Positions 19,861 through 28,664 of a stretch of DNA of 64,000 nt are shown one piece after another (position 1 is the stretch's first letter; each line of letters begins with the position of its first letter). Location of the stretch: contig NZ_LZHZ01000074.1 of assembly GCF_001667505.1 (NCBI RefSeq), forward strand, positions 1 through 64,000. Reading direction: 5' to 3'. A program made the translations under genes and the position numbers. Below the pieces are notes generated by a model. It saw only the letters and a list, made by a program, of their open reading frames with translations. It searched no databases and was not told where the DNA came from. This stretch comes from Mycobacterium sp. ACS1612 (GTDB lineage: Bacteria > Actinomycetota > Actinomycetes > Mycobacteriales > Mycobacteriaceae).

Positions 19861-20385
19861 ATGAACGGCATGGATCTACTACGCCGGGGATGGGTGCGGT
19901 TGCTCGACGGTGACCGCCCGTGGGGGTCGATCGAGGTTCGCCCCGACCGCTTCGGAGTCACGCGATACCGCCTGGTGGTGTATCCGCCGGGGATCAGCGA
20001 TGCGGAACGGCGCCGCGTCCGGATCGCCCGCGGTTGGCCGCTGTGGGGCGCGCTGGTCTGGGTGGTCTGCGAGATCTGGCTCAACCAGCTGACCGAGCCG
20101 TCGACGGCGGTGAGCATCGCGACGGCGCTCTTCATCGGGCTGGGGGTGGTCGCCATGATGAGAGCCGGCGATGCGCGCAGACAGGTCAGGACGATCGGCG
20201 CCATGGTGCTCGCCGGCCACCGCGATCCGATCTCGGCGGCAGTGCACCACAAGCTGGAGAACCTCGCAGGCACGCTGCTCGAGGCGGACGAACTGCTCGC
20301 GCGCGGTGCGATCACACCCGCGGCCCACGAGGCGATCTGGTGGCGGGTGTACGACCAGATGAGTGAGACGCACGTCGCAGCCTGA
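19861..20385 (+). CDS. DUF6611-family membrane protein
   Basis: Unknown function, 174 residues. A basic N-terminal domain (DGDRPWGSIEVRPDRFGVTR) is followed by a hydrophobic hairpin at about 60-102, then a soluble helical C-terminus (KLENLAGTLLEADELL). The length, the WGSIE motif and the two-segment membrane hairpin resemble mycobacterial DUF6611 proteins. It is divergent from the QueG-like gene. Annotation is by resemblance only. Confidence 0.65.
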   Translation: MNGMDLLRRGWVRLLDGDRPWGSIEVRPDRFGVTRYRLVVYPPGISDAERRRVRIARGWPLWGALVWVVCEIWLNQLTEPSTAVSIATALFIGLGVVAMMRAGDARRQVRTIGAMVLAGHRDPISAAVHHKLENLAGTLLEADELLARGAITPAAHEAIWWRVYDQMSETHVAA

Positions 20386-20394
20386 CCCTACGCA

Positions 20395-20487
20395 TCACGC
20401 GTCGATTGGGCTGTGCAGCGCCAGGTCGCCGTCCGCGAACACGGTTTGCCCTGTCACCCACGACGTTTCGAGCACCGCGTACGATGC
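20395..20487 (-). pseudogene. C-terminal remnant of a short-chain dehydrogenase
   Basis: The minus strand encodes about 30 residues ending in a stop at 20395, including SWVTGQTVFADGDLAL. This is the typical SDR C-terminus (S-x-V-T-G-Q-x-x-x-x-D-G). No dehydrogenase body lies upstream; the next gene there is an unrelated LysR gene on the other strand. It is best read as the tail of a deleted gene, possibly cut when the LysR gene arrived. Confidence 0.6.
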
Positions 20488-20571
20488 TCGGTTATCCGTA
20501 CCCCCGCGACGCCTTGGAAATAGCCTGTTGGGCGATGGTGTTCTCGCCGCGTTCCTTGTCAGGCTGGAACA

Positions 20572-21588
20572 ATGACCAATGCCGTCCCGCATGACACGGA
20601 TCCGAGGGCCTCCACCGCGTCACAGGCCAACTTGCGGTTGGTCGAGCCACCGCTGAGAACCGTGGAGCCACCGAGCATGCAATCAGGCAACGGGAGCTTT
20701 CTCACGCCTGCGCGGCTGGAAGCGTTCATAGCCGTCGCGGAAGAGGGCACGTTCTCGGCGGCCGCACGTCGGCTGTGTATGACCCAGCCGGCTATTTCCA
20801 AGACGATAGGCGCAATCGAACGTCACCTCGGAGTGGAACTGTTCACCCGTAGCACCGCAGGAGTGCAGCGGACCGAGGCAGGTCAGACGTTTCTCGATGA
20901 GGCGCACGCGATCCTTTTTCGTTACGGCGAGTTGTTGCAAGCCATGTCCCGGTATTCCGGCTTTGGCGCAGACGTCATCCGGGTCGGCATCCCGCATGAG
21001 ATCGCTTCGGAAGTGTTGCGCGGTCTCGCCAGGTTTGCCGCGCGCCATCCCGACTCGCGGGTGCATCCTCACCACCTGAGCATGTCGGATCAACTCGCGG
21101 CGCTGCGCGGCGGTCAGCTTGACGTCAGTTTCATGGTTCAACTGCCGATGGGACCAGACCTCGACAGCATGCTGGTTGCTCGCGAGGAATTGGGCGTGTT
21201 GCTTCCCGAGAAGCTGGCTGACCAACTAGCGGGAGCCGACGGCGTTCGGTTGAATGCACTGGCCGGGCTCGACTGGGTCGGGTTCCCGCGCTCGACCAGC
21301 CCGTCCTGGTACGACGAACTCGCCGCCATCTTGCGTACACATGGAATCGACGTCGGCGACGCCGATCGCGGTGACCAGTTCCCGATTCCCTCCGTTGCGT
21401 TCACTGCGCTCAGTTCGGGAAGTGCCTTCGCGCTGGCACCGCAGCGTTGGACCCACCCCGTCCCCAACGCCGTGGTGTGGGTGCCGCTGGCTGGCGATCC
21501 CCTTGTGAGAAGCACCTGGGCCGTGTGGCCGGCCGGCTCCCGTCGCCGAGATGTCGCCCGATTCGTCTCTGCGTTCGACCAGAAATGA
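20572..21588 (+). CDS. LysR-family transcriptional regulator
   Basis: DNA-binding regulator of 338 residues. The winged HTH spans about residues 44-103 with the LysR signature GTFSAAARRLCMTQPAISKTI. The effector-binding domain starts near 125 (VIRVGIPHEIASEVL). The first ~40 residues are an unusual polar extension, so a later start (the ATG before QSGNGSF) is possible. The effector is unknown. It converges on the minus-strand oxidant-defence block and has no divergent partner other than the SDR remnant. Confidence 0.88.
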   Translation: MTNAVPHDTDPRASTASQANLRLVEPPLRTVEPPSMQSGNGSFLTPARLEAFIAVAEEGTFSAAARRLCMTQPAISKTIGAIERHLGVELFTRSTAGVQRTEAGQTFLDEAHAILFRYGELLQAMSRYSGFGADVIRVGIPHEIASEVLRGLARFAARHPDSRVHPHHLSMSDQLAALRGGQLDVSFMVQLPMGPDLDSMLVAREELGVLLPEKLADQLAGADGVRLNALAGLDWVGFPRSTSPSWYDELAAILRTHGIDVGDADRGDQFPIPSVAFTALSSGSAFALAPQRWTHPVPNAVVWVPLAGDPLVRSTWAVWPAGSRRRDVARFVSAFDQK

Positions 21589-21620
21589 CGTTCGACAGAG
21601 ATGAACCACCGAGAGCGCGT

Positions 21621-22190
21621 TCACGCCGTTGGGTAAGGGTAGTGATTCGATTTGTCACCCCTGTCCCATGCATCGCGTAGACCAGGCGCTGTCGGATCCC
21701 AGTCCGGTCGGACATCGCGAGTCACCTCACGCAGGTCGCGGCGCAGATCCTCGAACGACGGCCGTCCCCAAAACCAGTAGCCGTTGTAGATGCGGTAGAT
21801 CACCAAGCCCGGCTTCAGCACCAACGTATAGGGGATCATGGGATCGTGGTGCGGGTCGGTGTACTCCTGAATTTGAAGATCCTTCTGGACCTTTCGCCCC
21901 GCATCCGAGAGGAAGGTCCATTGGGCGCCAACCGATGCGCGAAACTCTGCGGTTTCAACGATGTTGTCGGTTGAGATCGTGACGATGCCGGTGTAGGCGA
22001 CCGCGATCTTGGCATAGTTCGCGCTCAACTCGAGATGCTGCTGATGGTCTTTCGGGCAGAAGTGTCCCCGCGACAGCAACAAGATCATCGGGTCACCACC
22101 TTGAAGGTCGCTGAGCCTCCGACGAACCCGCCCGTGATCGGTCAGTTCATAGTCGGGAAACGTCGCCCCCGGAACAATGTCGCCTCGCAC
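21621..22190 (-). CDS. AhpC/TSA-like (peroxiredoxin-fold) protein
   Basis: Thioredoxin-fold protein of 189 residues. The N-terminus matches the peroxiredoxin start (VPGATFPDYEL), and SRGHFCPKD near 40-48 places Cys45 as the likely peroxidatic Cys. The motif resembles the RGxWCPYC variant, but the second Cys is replaced by Asp and the classical PxxxTxxC threonine is absent, so it may be a one-Cys enzyme. The TLVLKPGLVIYRIYNGYWFWG strand region follows. It is the most downstream gene of the minus-strand redox block, 40 bases after the OYE gene. Confidence 0.75.
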   Translation of the reverse strand: MRGDIVPGATFPDYELTDHGRVRRRLSDLQGGDPMILLLSRGHFCPKDHQQHLELSANYAKIAVAYTGIVTISTDNIVETAEFRASVGAQWTFLSDAGRKVQKDLQIQEYTDPHHDPMIPYTLVLKPGLVIYRIYNGYWFWGRPSFEDLRRDLREVTRDVRPDWDPTAPGLRDAWDRGDKSNHYPYPTA

Positions 22191-22230
22191 GGCGAACTCC
22201 TATCGACACACGTTGAGGGTTTCAAATGTG

Positions 22231-23339
22231 CTACGCGCCAGCCACTTCCCAGTCTTTGACATTCGCGATCGGGCCGAGCAGACCGGCGGGCAGGTCCGGC
22301 GTCAGCGGTTGACCCGCTCGGACACGGCGTGGCCAGTCACGATTGGCCAGGGCCGGCTTGGCCAGTGCGACGACGTCGGCGGCTCCGGAGGCGATCATGG
22401 CAGCGGCGTCACGCGGATCGTCGAGGTTGCCGTTGGCGATCACCGGCAGCCCACCGTATTCCTTTGCCAGCGCGGCCAGTGTCTTATTGGAATCGGTGAA
22501 GGCCGGTGCCAGAGAACGGTATTCGGTGGTATGGATGACGTCGATGCCGGTGTCGCCCAGAGTGCCGAAGATGACGGCTGCGTCCTGCTCGCAACCAGCC
22601 CAGCGATGGTAGTTGTCCGAGACCTTTCCCTGCGATATCCGAATGCCCGTCGCGATGTCCGAGCGACCGCCTGGACCACGTCGCGACACACCTCAGCGGC
22701 AAGCCGAACGCGGTTGCCCACGTCGCCGCCATACTCGTCGGTGCGCGTATTCATGTAGTCGGTGAGGAATTCGTCGAGCAAATAGCCATTCGCGCCGTGT
22801 ATTTCCACGCCGTCGAATCCGGCTTCGCGCGCCTTCTTCGCCGCGTTGACGAAGGCCCCGCGGGCTTCGCTGATCTGCTCGCTGGTCATGGCCTCAGGTG
22901 TCGGGAACGGGCCCGCCCCGCGGTACATGGCGAGTTGTTTTCCCTTCGGGGGTACCGCCGACGGCCCAAGGGTGCGATCGGTGTGCGGGTTACCCTGCGA
23001 CTGGCTGCCTGCGTGCATCAACTGGGCAAAGATCTTGGTCCCCGCTTCGTGGACTCTGTCCACGATCCGTCGCCAACATTCGGCTTGGGCGGAATCCGCA
23101 ATACCCGGCTGAAAGAAATATCCTTGGCTGGCTTGGTGATCGATGTAGAGACCCTCGGTGATCAATAAGGCGAACCCGCCGTCGGCGAACCTGCGGTAGT
23201 ACTCACCCATGCGAATCGTGGCCAGCCCCTCCGCCGTTGCACTCACTCGAGTCATCGGCGCCAGGGCGACACGATTTGTCAGCTCGACATCACCAATGGA
23301 GGTGGGACTGAAGAGTGTGTCGTACCGCGGTGCGCACAT
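22231..23339 (-). pseudogene. Old Yellow Enzyme family NADH:flavin oxidoreductase, frameshifted
   Basis: FMN-dependent ene-reductase homologue of about 370 codons. From ATG 23339 it reads YDTLFSPTSIGDVELTNRVALAPM (standard OYE start) and keeps FAQLMHAG, GFDGVEIHGANGYLLDEFL and YGGDVGNRVRLA. Near 22663-22665 the reading frame shifts: after VVQAV the family sequence RSDIATGIRIS continues only in another frame, as if one base were missing. The rest, including GGLPVIANGNLDDP and ALAKPALANRDWP, is intact in the second frame to 22231. Either a recent one-base deletion or a sequence error explains this. Long ORF text upstream of 23339 is not coding. Confidence 0.85.
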
Positions 23340-23442
23340 GACGTCGTCTTCTTTCGTGTCAGCAGAGTGACCGGCCGGTAAGCAAAATTGTCGACATCTG
23401 CGCACCCTGATGCCATAGCCCGCTGGGCGATATTCAGGGCCG

Positions 23443-26328
23443 TTAGGGATTACGAATAGCGACGGGGTCGGCTGCCGGCCGGCGCAACTCTGCCCGCGAT
23501 CGGATACCGAGTTTGGTGAAGGCGTTGCGCACATGAGCTTTGACGGTGTGCGGAGAGAGATTCAGCCGCGCGGCGACTTCGCGATTGGTCGCGCCGTCGC
23601 CAATCATGTTGACAATCTTGAGCTCCGCATCGGTCAGGCTGTCCCATCCCGTCTTGTCGCGCGGGCTCGCGACGATTCGGCGCTCCACTCCCAATGCGCG
23701 TAGTACCCGGCCAACTCGGCGGGCGTCCGCATCTGCTTCGCAGTCGACGAAAGTGTCGAATGCGTCATTGAGTTGCTCGATCGCCTCGTCGATTCGGCCG
23801 GCCCTGGCGAGCTCTTTGCCGGCGTCCTCGCCTGCGCCCGCGCACAGAAGAGGGCGCCACTCACGCAGCATGTTGGCTGCGTCCATCAACGCATCCGGAT
23901 CTCTTTCCAGAACGCCGCGCACGTGCCGAGCGACCGCCGCGAACAAGCGTGCTCCCCGACGCTCACGTTCGAGCACCTCGACGCTCTCCAGCACGCGTGC
24001 ACGCAACCCGGCGTCCCCGGCGGCCGATGCCACTCGCGACATCAAGATCAACTGTTCGAAGACGTTCAACCAAAGCGGCGTGATGACTCTCGTGTGCTGC
24101 CCACTGAGCCAACGCACTGCCTCGTGAGTGTCATCGCGGTGCCACGCGGCCCGCGCCATCACATAGGCGGCGCCGCAGGACACCAGTGGTGACGTGCTCG
24201 CATACAACTCGAGCGCATCGTTCTTCATCTGCTGCAACGTTTTTCGGTCATCGGTCCGCACCGCAATTTCCGTCAGGACCATCGTTCGCATCATGTTGTT
24301 CTCGGTGACGGTCCCCCATTCGCTCGACGGCAACGCGTCGATGCTTACGCGAGCAGCGGCCAATTCGCCTGCCGCGATGCGCACCATGGCATCCAGGATG
24401 GTCAGTGGCGGAAGCGCCATCGCGTTGTGGTCACGGCGTGCTTGTGCAGTAGCGGCGGTGACCTGCTCGCGGGCCTGGTTCAGCCGACCGACGGTGACGA
24501 AAAGCCGGACACGGTGGACCACGGCGATGATGTGTCCCAGCGTCGCTGGCCCAGTGCCCATCAGGGCATCGACGTCGGCCATGCGCTGCGTCGCGCGCAT
24601 GACATAGCCCTGCTGCTCGTCGAGGACCGCGAGCGCCGTTCCGCTGACAATCCGGGCTTCCAGATCACCCGTAGAGGTTGCGGCGACCATCGCCGTCGTT
24701 GCTGCCGACTGGTCGGCATGAAGACCGTTCACCACCTCGAAATAGGCCAGCCACGCGAGATGTCGGGCTCGGGTTGTGTCGTTGATGTCCGACAGCTGCA
24801 GCGCTCGGCGGTTATCCGCAATGCGTTGCCCGGGCTCCTCGTTGCCCGCTGCGACGCGCAGACGAATCTCGGCTTCGCTTTCCTGCGAGACCTCTGTCAA
24901 CAGGACGCTCTCGGCCAGCTGCTGGGCTTGGCGATATCGGTTGGCCCTGTTCAACAGCACGACGGTGTCAGCCACCAACGGACCCCGCGCCGGGTCCCCA
25001 GGAAGAAGCAACTCGAGCGCGCGCCCGCTGAGATCGGCGGCGGTGCTCGGATCGCTTTGACCAACCACCGAGACCGCCTGGCGCAACGCCGTGATTGCAC
25101 TTTGGTCACCCACCTCGGCGCTGCGGGCCAGCTGGGTGGCCACTTCCTCGGGCGCAGCTCCCATCTCGAGCATGGTGGCCGCCGACTGGCGTTCCATGGC
25201 TCGACGCAACGACCGGGGTATCGATTCACGCGTTGCCTCACGGAGCAAGCCGTGCCTGAACGTCAGTTGATCGCCACATTCCGTCAGCAGATCCGCACGA
25301 ACCGCTTCCTGGACAGCCGACACCAGCGCAGTCGCCGGGCGGTCCAAGATCGTTGCGAGCACTGCCGCTGAAAATCGGTCGGGAAGTGTCGCCGCCACCC
25401 GCACTACCTCGGCCGCCTCCGCACTAAGACCCTCGAGGCGTTGCTCCATACCCACCGCCAGCCTGCGCGGAAGCCAGTCGCCCACAGCACTGGCCTGGCC
25501 GCCTTCGACGTTGAGCCGCCCTTCTTCGTCAAGTCCGCGGACGAGTTCCGTCAACAGGAAGGGACTGCCGTGCGCCTTGGCTGCCAGCATCAGCAGCGAC
25601 TGGTCCGCCCTCGCCCGAACCGCGTCTTGCACGACATCTGCGACGGCTTCCGCCGACAAGGGCGCTAGCGGAATGAAGGCCGCTCCTGCACAACAGAGTT
25701 CAGATATCAGGTCACGGACCGGCGCGCCACCGGAACCGCTGCGCGCGGTGAATACCCATACCACGGAGGCCTGCAGCTGCATCGGCAGCGTGTGCAACGC
25801 CAGCAGTGTGGCATTGTCCGCCCAATGAATGTCGTCCAGCATGATGATGAGCGGTTGTCGACTGGCGGCTTCCGCGATGGCGGCTCGTAAGTCGTGAACG
25901 ACCCAGTAGCGAAGGTCGGCCGACTGCCGCATGCCGCGCAACGCTTTGGCATCGCCGACGGGAGGATCGGCTTGCAACGTCGCCATGAACAGCGGGTAGA
26001 ACGGCGCGGACTGCTGGTACTCGAATCCCCGCCCGAATAGTGTTCGGATACCATGGGTTTGAGCTCGGTCCGCGAACTCTGCAAGTAGCCGTGTCTTACC
26101 GATTCCCGGGGGACCGTCGACAACGACGACGCCACCCCTACCTTCGGCGACTGCGAGGATCGTCTCGTCGATGACAGCCAACTCAGCCGGTCGTCCGCGA
26201 ACCGGCGGAAGTTCGCGTCGCTTGGCAGAATCGCACGCCGCAGTCCCCACGAAAGCCAAGCGAACCGCGCGTCGTTGCGTATCAGGGGTGGACTGCGAGA
26301 CCGGAGGTTCGGCCCTGCTAGCGGTCAT
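23443..26328 (-). CDS. Large ATP-binding LuxR-family (LAL/MalT-like) regulator
   Basis: Signal-integrating transcription activator. From ATG 26328 it has 961 residues; an upstream ATG at 26367 is less likely because GGAAGGG precedes 26328 at good spacing. The order is a STAND/AAA domain with Walker A DGPPGIGKT (about 71-79) and Walker B LIIMLDDIHWAD, a long helical TPR-like middle, and a C-terminal LuxR helix-turn-helix (LTDAELKIVNMIGDGATNREVA onward). The ligand is unknown. It sits between the lipoprotein/RclA-like genes and the OYE gene, so it probably controls this block. A strong palindrome lies 67 bases upstream of its start. Confidence 0.92.
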   Translation of the reverse strand: MTASRAEPPVSQSTPDTQRRAVRLAFVGTAACDSAKRRELPPVRGRPAELAVIDETILAVAEGRGGVVVVDGPPGIGKTRLLAEFADRAQTHGIRTLFGRGFEYQQSAPFYPLFMATLQADPPVGDAKALRGMRQSADLRYWVVHDLRAAIAEAASRQPLIIMLDDIHWADNATLLALHTLPMQLQASVVWVFTARSGSGGAPVRDLISELCCAGAAFIPLAPLSAEAVADVVQDAVRARADQSLLMLAAKAHGSPFLLTELVRGLDEEGRLNVEGGQASAVGDWLPRRLAVGMEQRLEGLSAEAAEVVRVAATLPDRFSAAVLATILDRPATALVSAVQEAVRADLLTECGDQLTFRHGLLREATRESIPRSLRRAMERQSAATMLEMGAAPEEVATQLARSAEVGDQSAITALRQAVSVVGQSDPSTAADLSGRALELLLPGDPARGPLVADTVVLLNRANRYRQAQQLAESVLLTEVSQESEAEIRLRVAAGNEEPGQRIADNRRALQLSDINDTTRARHLAWLAYFEVVNGLHADQSAATTAMVAATSTGDLEARIVSGTALAVLDEQQGYVMRATQRMADVDALMGTGPATLGHIIAVVHRVRLFVTVGRLNQAREQVTAATAQARRDHNAMALPPLTILDAMVRIAAGELAAARVSIDALPSSEWGTVTENNMMRTMVLTEIAVRTDDRKTLQQMKNDALELYASTSPLVSCGAAYVMARAAWHRDDTHEAVRWLSGQHTRVITPLWLNVFEQLILMSRVASAAGDAGLRARVLESVEVLERERRGARLFAAVARHVRGVLERDPDALMDAANMLREWRPLLCAGAGEDAGKELARAGRIDEAIEQLNDAFDTFVDCEADADARRVGRVLRALGVERRIVASPRDKTGWDSLTDAELKIVNMIGDGATNREVAARLNLSPHTVKAHVRNAFTKLGIRSRAELRRPAADPVAIRNP

Positions 26329-26394
26329 CCGGTTCCCTTCCGGCGTACGCCTCCACGCAAGCAGCACACGGTGGGGTGGGTTAGCTCACCCAGT

Positions 26395-26418
26395 ATTTTG
26401 GGTCATAGGACCCAAAAT
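26395..26418. promoter_or_regulatory. Perfect 10-base-arm palindrome before the LuxR-type regulator gene
   Basis: Arms ATTTTGGGTC and GACCCAAAAT are exact complements with a 4-base ATAG spacer. It is in the gap upstream of the regulator gene (start 26328) and after the lipoprotein gene (stop 26483). A dimeric-regulator operator or a terminator for the upstream lipoprotein genes are both possible. The text TTTGGGTCATA recurs at 28650, which favours an operator. Confidence 0.6.
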
Positions 26419-26482
26419 GTCCATCGGTGTTTACTGAGACTCTGCTGGGAACGGATGCGACAGGCAGAAGGAAAACTTGGGG

Positions 26483-26770
26483 TCACGGAATCCCGTTGAT
26501 GCCGGGGTGCTGGCCCGGCTGAACCGTTGGTGCTCCAGGCGCCTGAATTGGCGGCGTGAACAGGTTGCCGCCGGTCGGGCTGATGCTCTTCTCTGTCGGA
26601 GCGGTTGGTGGTGTGCTCGACGGTGTTGTGCTGGTCGTGGTGGTAGTCACGCTCGTCGACGTCGTCGCGGGACCGTGGTTGTCACTGGTTCCACATGCCG
26701 CCGCTGTCGCGATGATCGCGGCGCCGCCGATGACGACAACGACGGGATGCCCAATACGCTTGGAAGTCAA
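26483..26770 (-). CDS. Small Thr-rich lipoprotein
   Basis: Unknown function, 95 residues. The start is TTG 26770 with AGGAG seven bases upstream. A signal peptide with lipobox Cys (ATAAAC, Cys26) is followed by a low-complexity Thr/Ser/Pro linker and a conserved end PTEKSISPTGGNLFTP plus a Pro/Gly tail. The same C-terminal block is present in the next gene upstream (26804-27066), so the two are tandem paralogues. They lie directly downstream of the RclA-like gene on the same strand and are probably exported and membrane-anchored. Confidence 0.7.
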   Translation of the reverse strand: MTSKRIGHPVVVVIGGAAIIATAAACGTSDNHGPATTSTSVTTTTTSTTPSSTPPTAPTEKSISPTGGNLFTPPIQAPGAPTVQPGQHPGINGIP

Positions 26771-26803
26771 CGTCTTACTCCTGTCTGAGCTGGCTACGCG
26801 CCG

Positions 26804-27066
26804 CTAATGCTTGCGGTGAACACCAGGCGGTTCGGTTGGCGCGGGCGGTGCGATCACCTGAGGGGTGAAGAGATTGCCTCCGGTGGGATTGATGCTCTTC
26901 TCCGTCGGCGGCGCAGGCGGCGCAGTGGTCGCTGCCGTCGACGTGGGGGTGGTCGTGGTTGGCGTCGTCGAGGGCGCCTGATTACCCGAACTTCCGCAGC
27001 CTGCGGCCATCGCAATGACTGCAGCACCAAGCGCGACGTCACAATGCGACGCATTGAGTACGCCAT
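26804..27066 (-). pseudogene. Paralogous Thr-rich lipoprotein with an apparent frameshift in its signal peptide
   Basis: The likely start is ATG 27066 with GGAGGG upstream, 12 bases after the RclA-like gene stop. The first frame gives a basic n-region (MAYSMRRIVTS). From about 27034 the hydrophobic core and lipobox (ALGAAVIAMAAGCG) continue in another frame, as if one G were missing from a TCGGCG. The second frame then runs to 26804 through a Thr/Pro linker and PTEKSINPTGGNLFTP, closely like the neighbour at 26483. No start codon exists in the second frame before the hydrophobic core. Function unknown; decayed or mis-sequenced. Confidence 0.65.
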
Positions 27067-27078
27067 TTCCGACCCTCC

Positions 27079-28596
27079 TTACTGGCTGCCGACTAGCGAC
27101 TCGTCGAGCGATGTAGGCACGTCGGGTGTGTCGCGATGGGCCTCCATCAGCTTCAGCCACACTTCGCTGATTGTGGGAAAGCACGGCACGGCATGCCACA
27201 ATCGGTCCACGGGAACCCGGCCCGCGACGGCGACAGTGGCCGAATGCAACAGTTCGGCGACGCCTGGTCCGACGAAGGACACCCCTAGCAGGTGTTCGCG
27301 GTCGAGATCGACAACCATCCGAGCGTGCCCGGCGTAGCCGTCGGCATAGAAATTGGCGCCGGGCACGGTCTCCCCGATGTTCACGTCGACGATCTTGATG
27401 CGGTGCCCCGCTCGCTCGGCCTGCTCGGCGGTCAGACCAACGGATGCGGCCTCCGGATCCGTGAAGAAGACCTGCGGCGTCGCCTGTGAATCGGCGGTGG
27501 CGACGTGCGCACTCCACGGCGTCATATCCACCGGCGCTCCGTGGGCTCGGGCGGCAATTGCGTTGCTGGCCATGCGCGCCTGGTATTTGCCTTGGTGCGT
27601 CAGCAGCGCACGATGATTCGCGTCGCCCATGGCGTAGAGCCAACCGGCGTCGACGTTGCGGACAAGACACGTGTCGTCGACGTCGAGCCACGACCCTGGG
27701 GTGAGACCGATCGTTTCCAGCCCGATATCGCCGGTGTTGGGCGTTCGACCGATCGCGAAAAGGATTTCATCGGCCTCGATTTGGTCGCCGTTGTCGAGTC
27801 CGATCCAAACCAGCCCCGTGCCGCCGGGACGCCGCAGTTCCGCAACGGATACCCCCGTGCGGACCTCGACGCCGGCTTCCGTCAGGCCGCGGACGACGTG
27901 TTCACCGACGAACGGTTCCATTCTGGGTAGCAGGCGCGGTGTGCGTGTCAGCAAGGTCACCTTCGACCCGAGACCGCGCCACGCCGTGGCCATTTCGACG
28001 CCCACACCGCCCGCGCCGACCACAACCAATCGCGGTGGGACGATGCTGCTGTCGGTTGCTTTCCGATTGGTCCACGGCCTCGCCTCGGCGATTCCTGGTA
28101 TATCGGGAAGCGTCGCGGTGCTGCCAGTGCAGATGGCAACGGCATGGCGCGCGGTCAACTCAACGAGCTTTCCGTCAGCGGTAGCGACCGAGACTCGCCG
28201 TGGCCCAGCCAAGCGTGCATGGCCGCGATACAGCGCGGCATCGAGTCCCTCCACGAATTCGGCTTGGCCGCTGTCGTCCCAGTTCGTGACGTATCGATCG
28301 CGACGGCGGAATACACCTGCGGCCGCGATGGCGCCGGTGACCGCCTCGCGAGCACCATCGATGCGTCGGGCGTCCGCGACTGCCAATACCGGTCGAAGTA
28401 GCGACTTACTCGGAACACAGCCCCAGTAGGAACATTCTCCGCCGACCAGCTCCCGCTCGACCACGGCCACCGACAATCCGGCTGAGCGGGTGCGCGCTGC
28501 GACGTTCTGGCCGACCGGACCGGCACCCAATACGATCACGTCCAACTCACCGTCGCAGGCCGCGCCCACGCCGGATGGCTGAAAAGAAGTACTCAT
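27079..28596 (-). CDS. RclA/mercuric-reductase-like flavoprotein disulfide reductase
   Basis: FAD- and NAD(P)H-binding pyridine nucleotide-disulfide oxidoreductase of 505 residues from ATG 28596 (AAGGG upstream). The FAD motif is GAGPVG near 24. The redox-active pair is CSYWGC (Cys55 and Cys60) followed by VPSK. A second dinucleotide fold VVVGAGGVGVEMA lies mid-protein, then the FAD-binding MGDAN motif and a C-terminal HAVPCFPTISE with the catalytic His region. Together with the DUF417 gene just upstream it resembles the E. coli rclA/rclC reactive-chlorine-resistance pair. Orthology is uncertain, and a general LpdA-like quinone or disulfide reductase is the alternative. Confidence 0.82.
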   Translation of the reverse strand: MSTSFQPSGVGAACDGELDVIVLGAGPVGQNVAARTRSAGLSVAVVERELVGGECSYWGCVPSKSLLRPVLAVADARRIDGAREAVTGAIAAAGVFRRRDRYVTNWDDSGQAEFVEGLDAALYRGHARLAGPRRVSVATADGKLVELTARHAVAICTGSTATLPDIPGIAEARPWTNRKATDSSIVPPRLVVVGAGGVGVEMATAWRGLGSKVTLLTRTPRLLPRMEPFVGEHVVRGLTEAGVEVRTGVSVAELRRPGGTGLVWIGLDNGDQIEADEILFAIGRTPNTGDIGLETIGLTPGSWLDVDDTCLVRNVDAGWLYAMGDANHRALLTHQGKYQARMASNAIAARAHGAPVDMTPWSAHVATADSQATPQVFFTDPEAASVGLTAEQAERAGHRIKIVDVNIGETVPGANFYADGYAGHARMVVDLDREHLLGVSFVGPGVAELLHSATVAVAGRVPVDRLWHAVPCFPTISEVWLKLMEAHRDTPDVPTSLDESLVGSQ

Positions 28597-28649
28597 GTCC
28601 GCAATCCCTTCCATTGCCGCTGCTTCATTGTGGTTAGTCGATCAAGCGG

Positions 28650-28660
28650 TTTGGGTCATA
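28650..28660. promoter_or_regulatory. TTTGGGTCATA half-site before the RclA-like gene
   Basis: This 11-base string is identical to half of the palindrome at 26395-26418 (arm plus spacer). It lies between 54 and 64 bases upstream of the RclA-like start and just before the DUF417 gene's stop, where a promoter for the flavoprotein gene could sit. The second half is poorly conserved. Confidence 0.4.
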
Positions 28661-28664
28661 CGCC

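Noticed and set aside
23340..23534. N-terminal extension of the OYE gene
   Set aside because: The OYE family start aligns with ATG 23339; upstream residues show no conservation.
27067..27691. Long frame running into the RclA-like gene from the upstream lipoprotein
   Set aside because: Out-of-frame reading of the flavoprotein gene; the lipoprotein start is better placed at 27066 with a frameshift.
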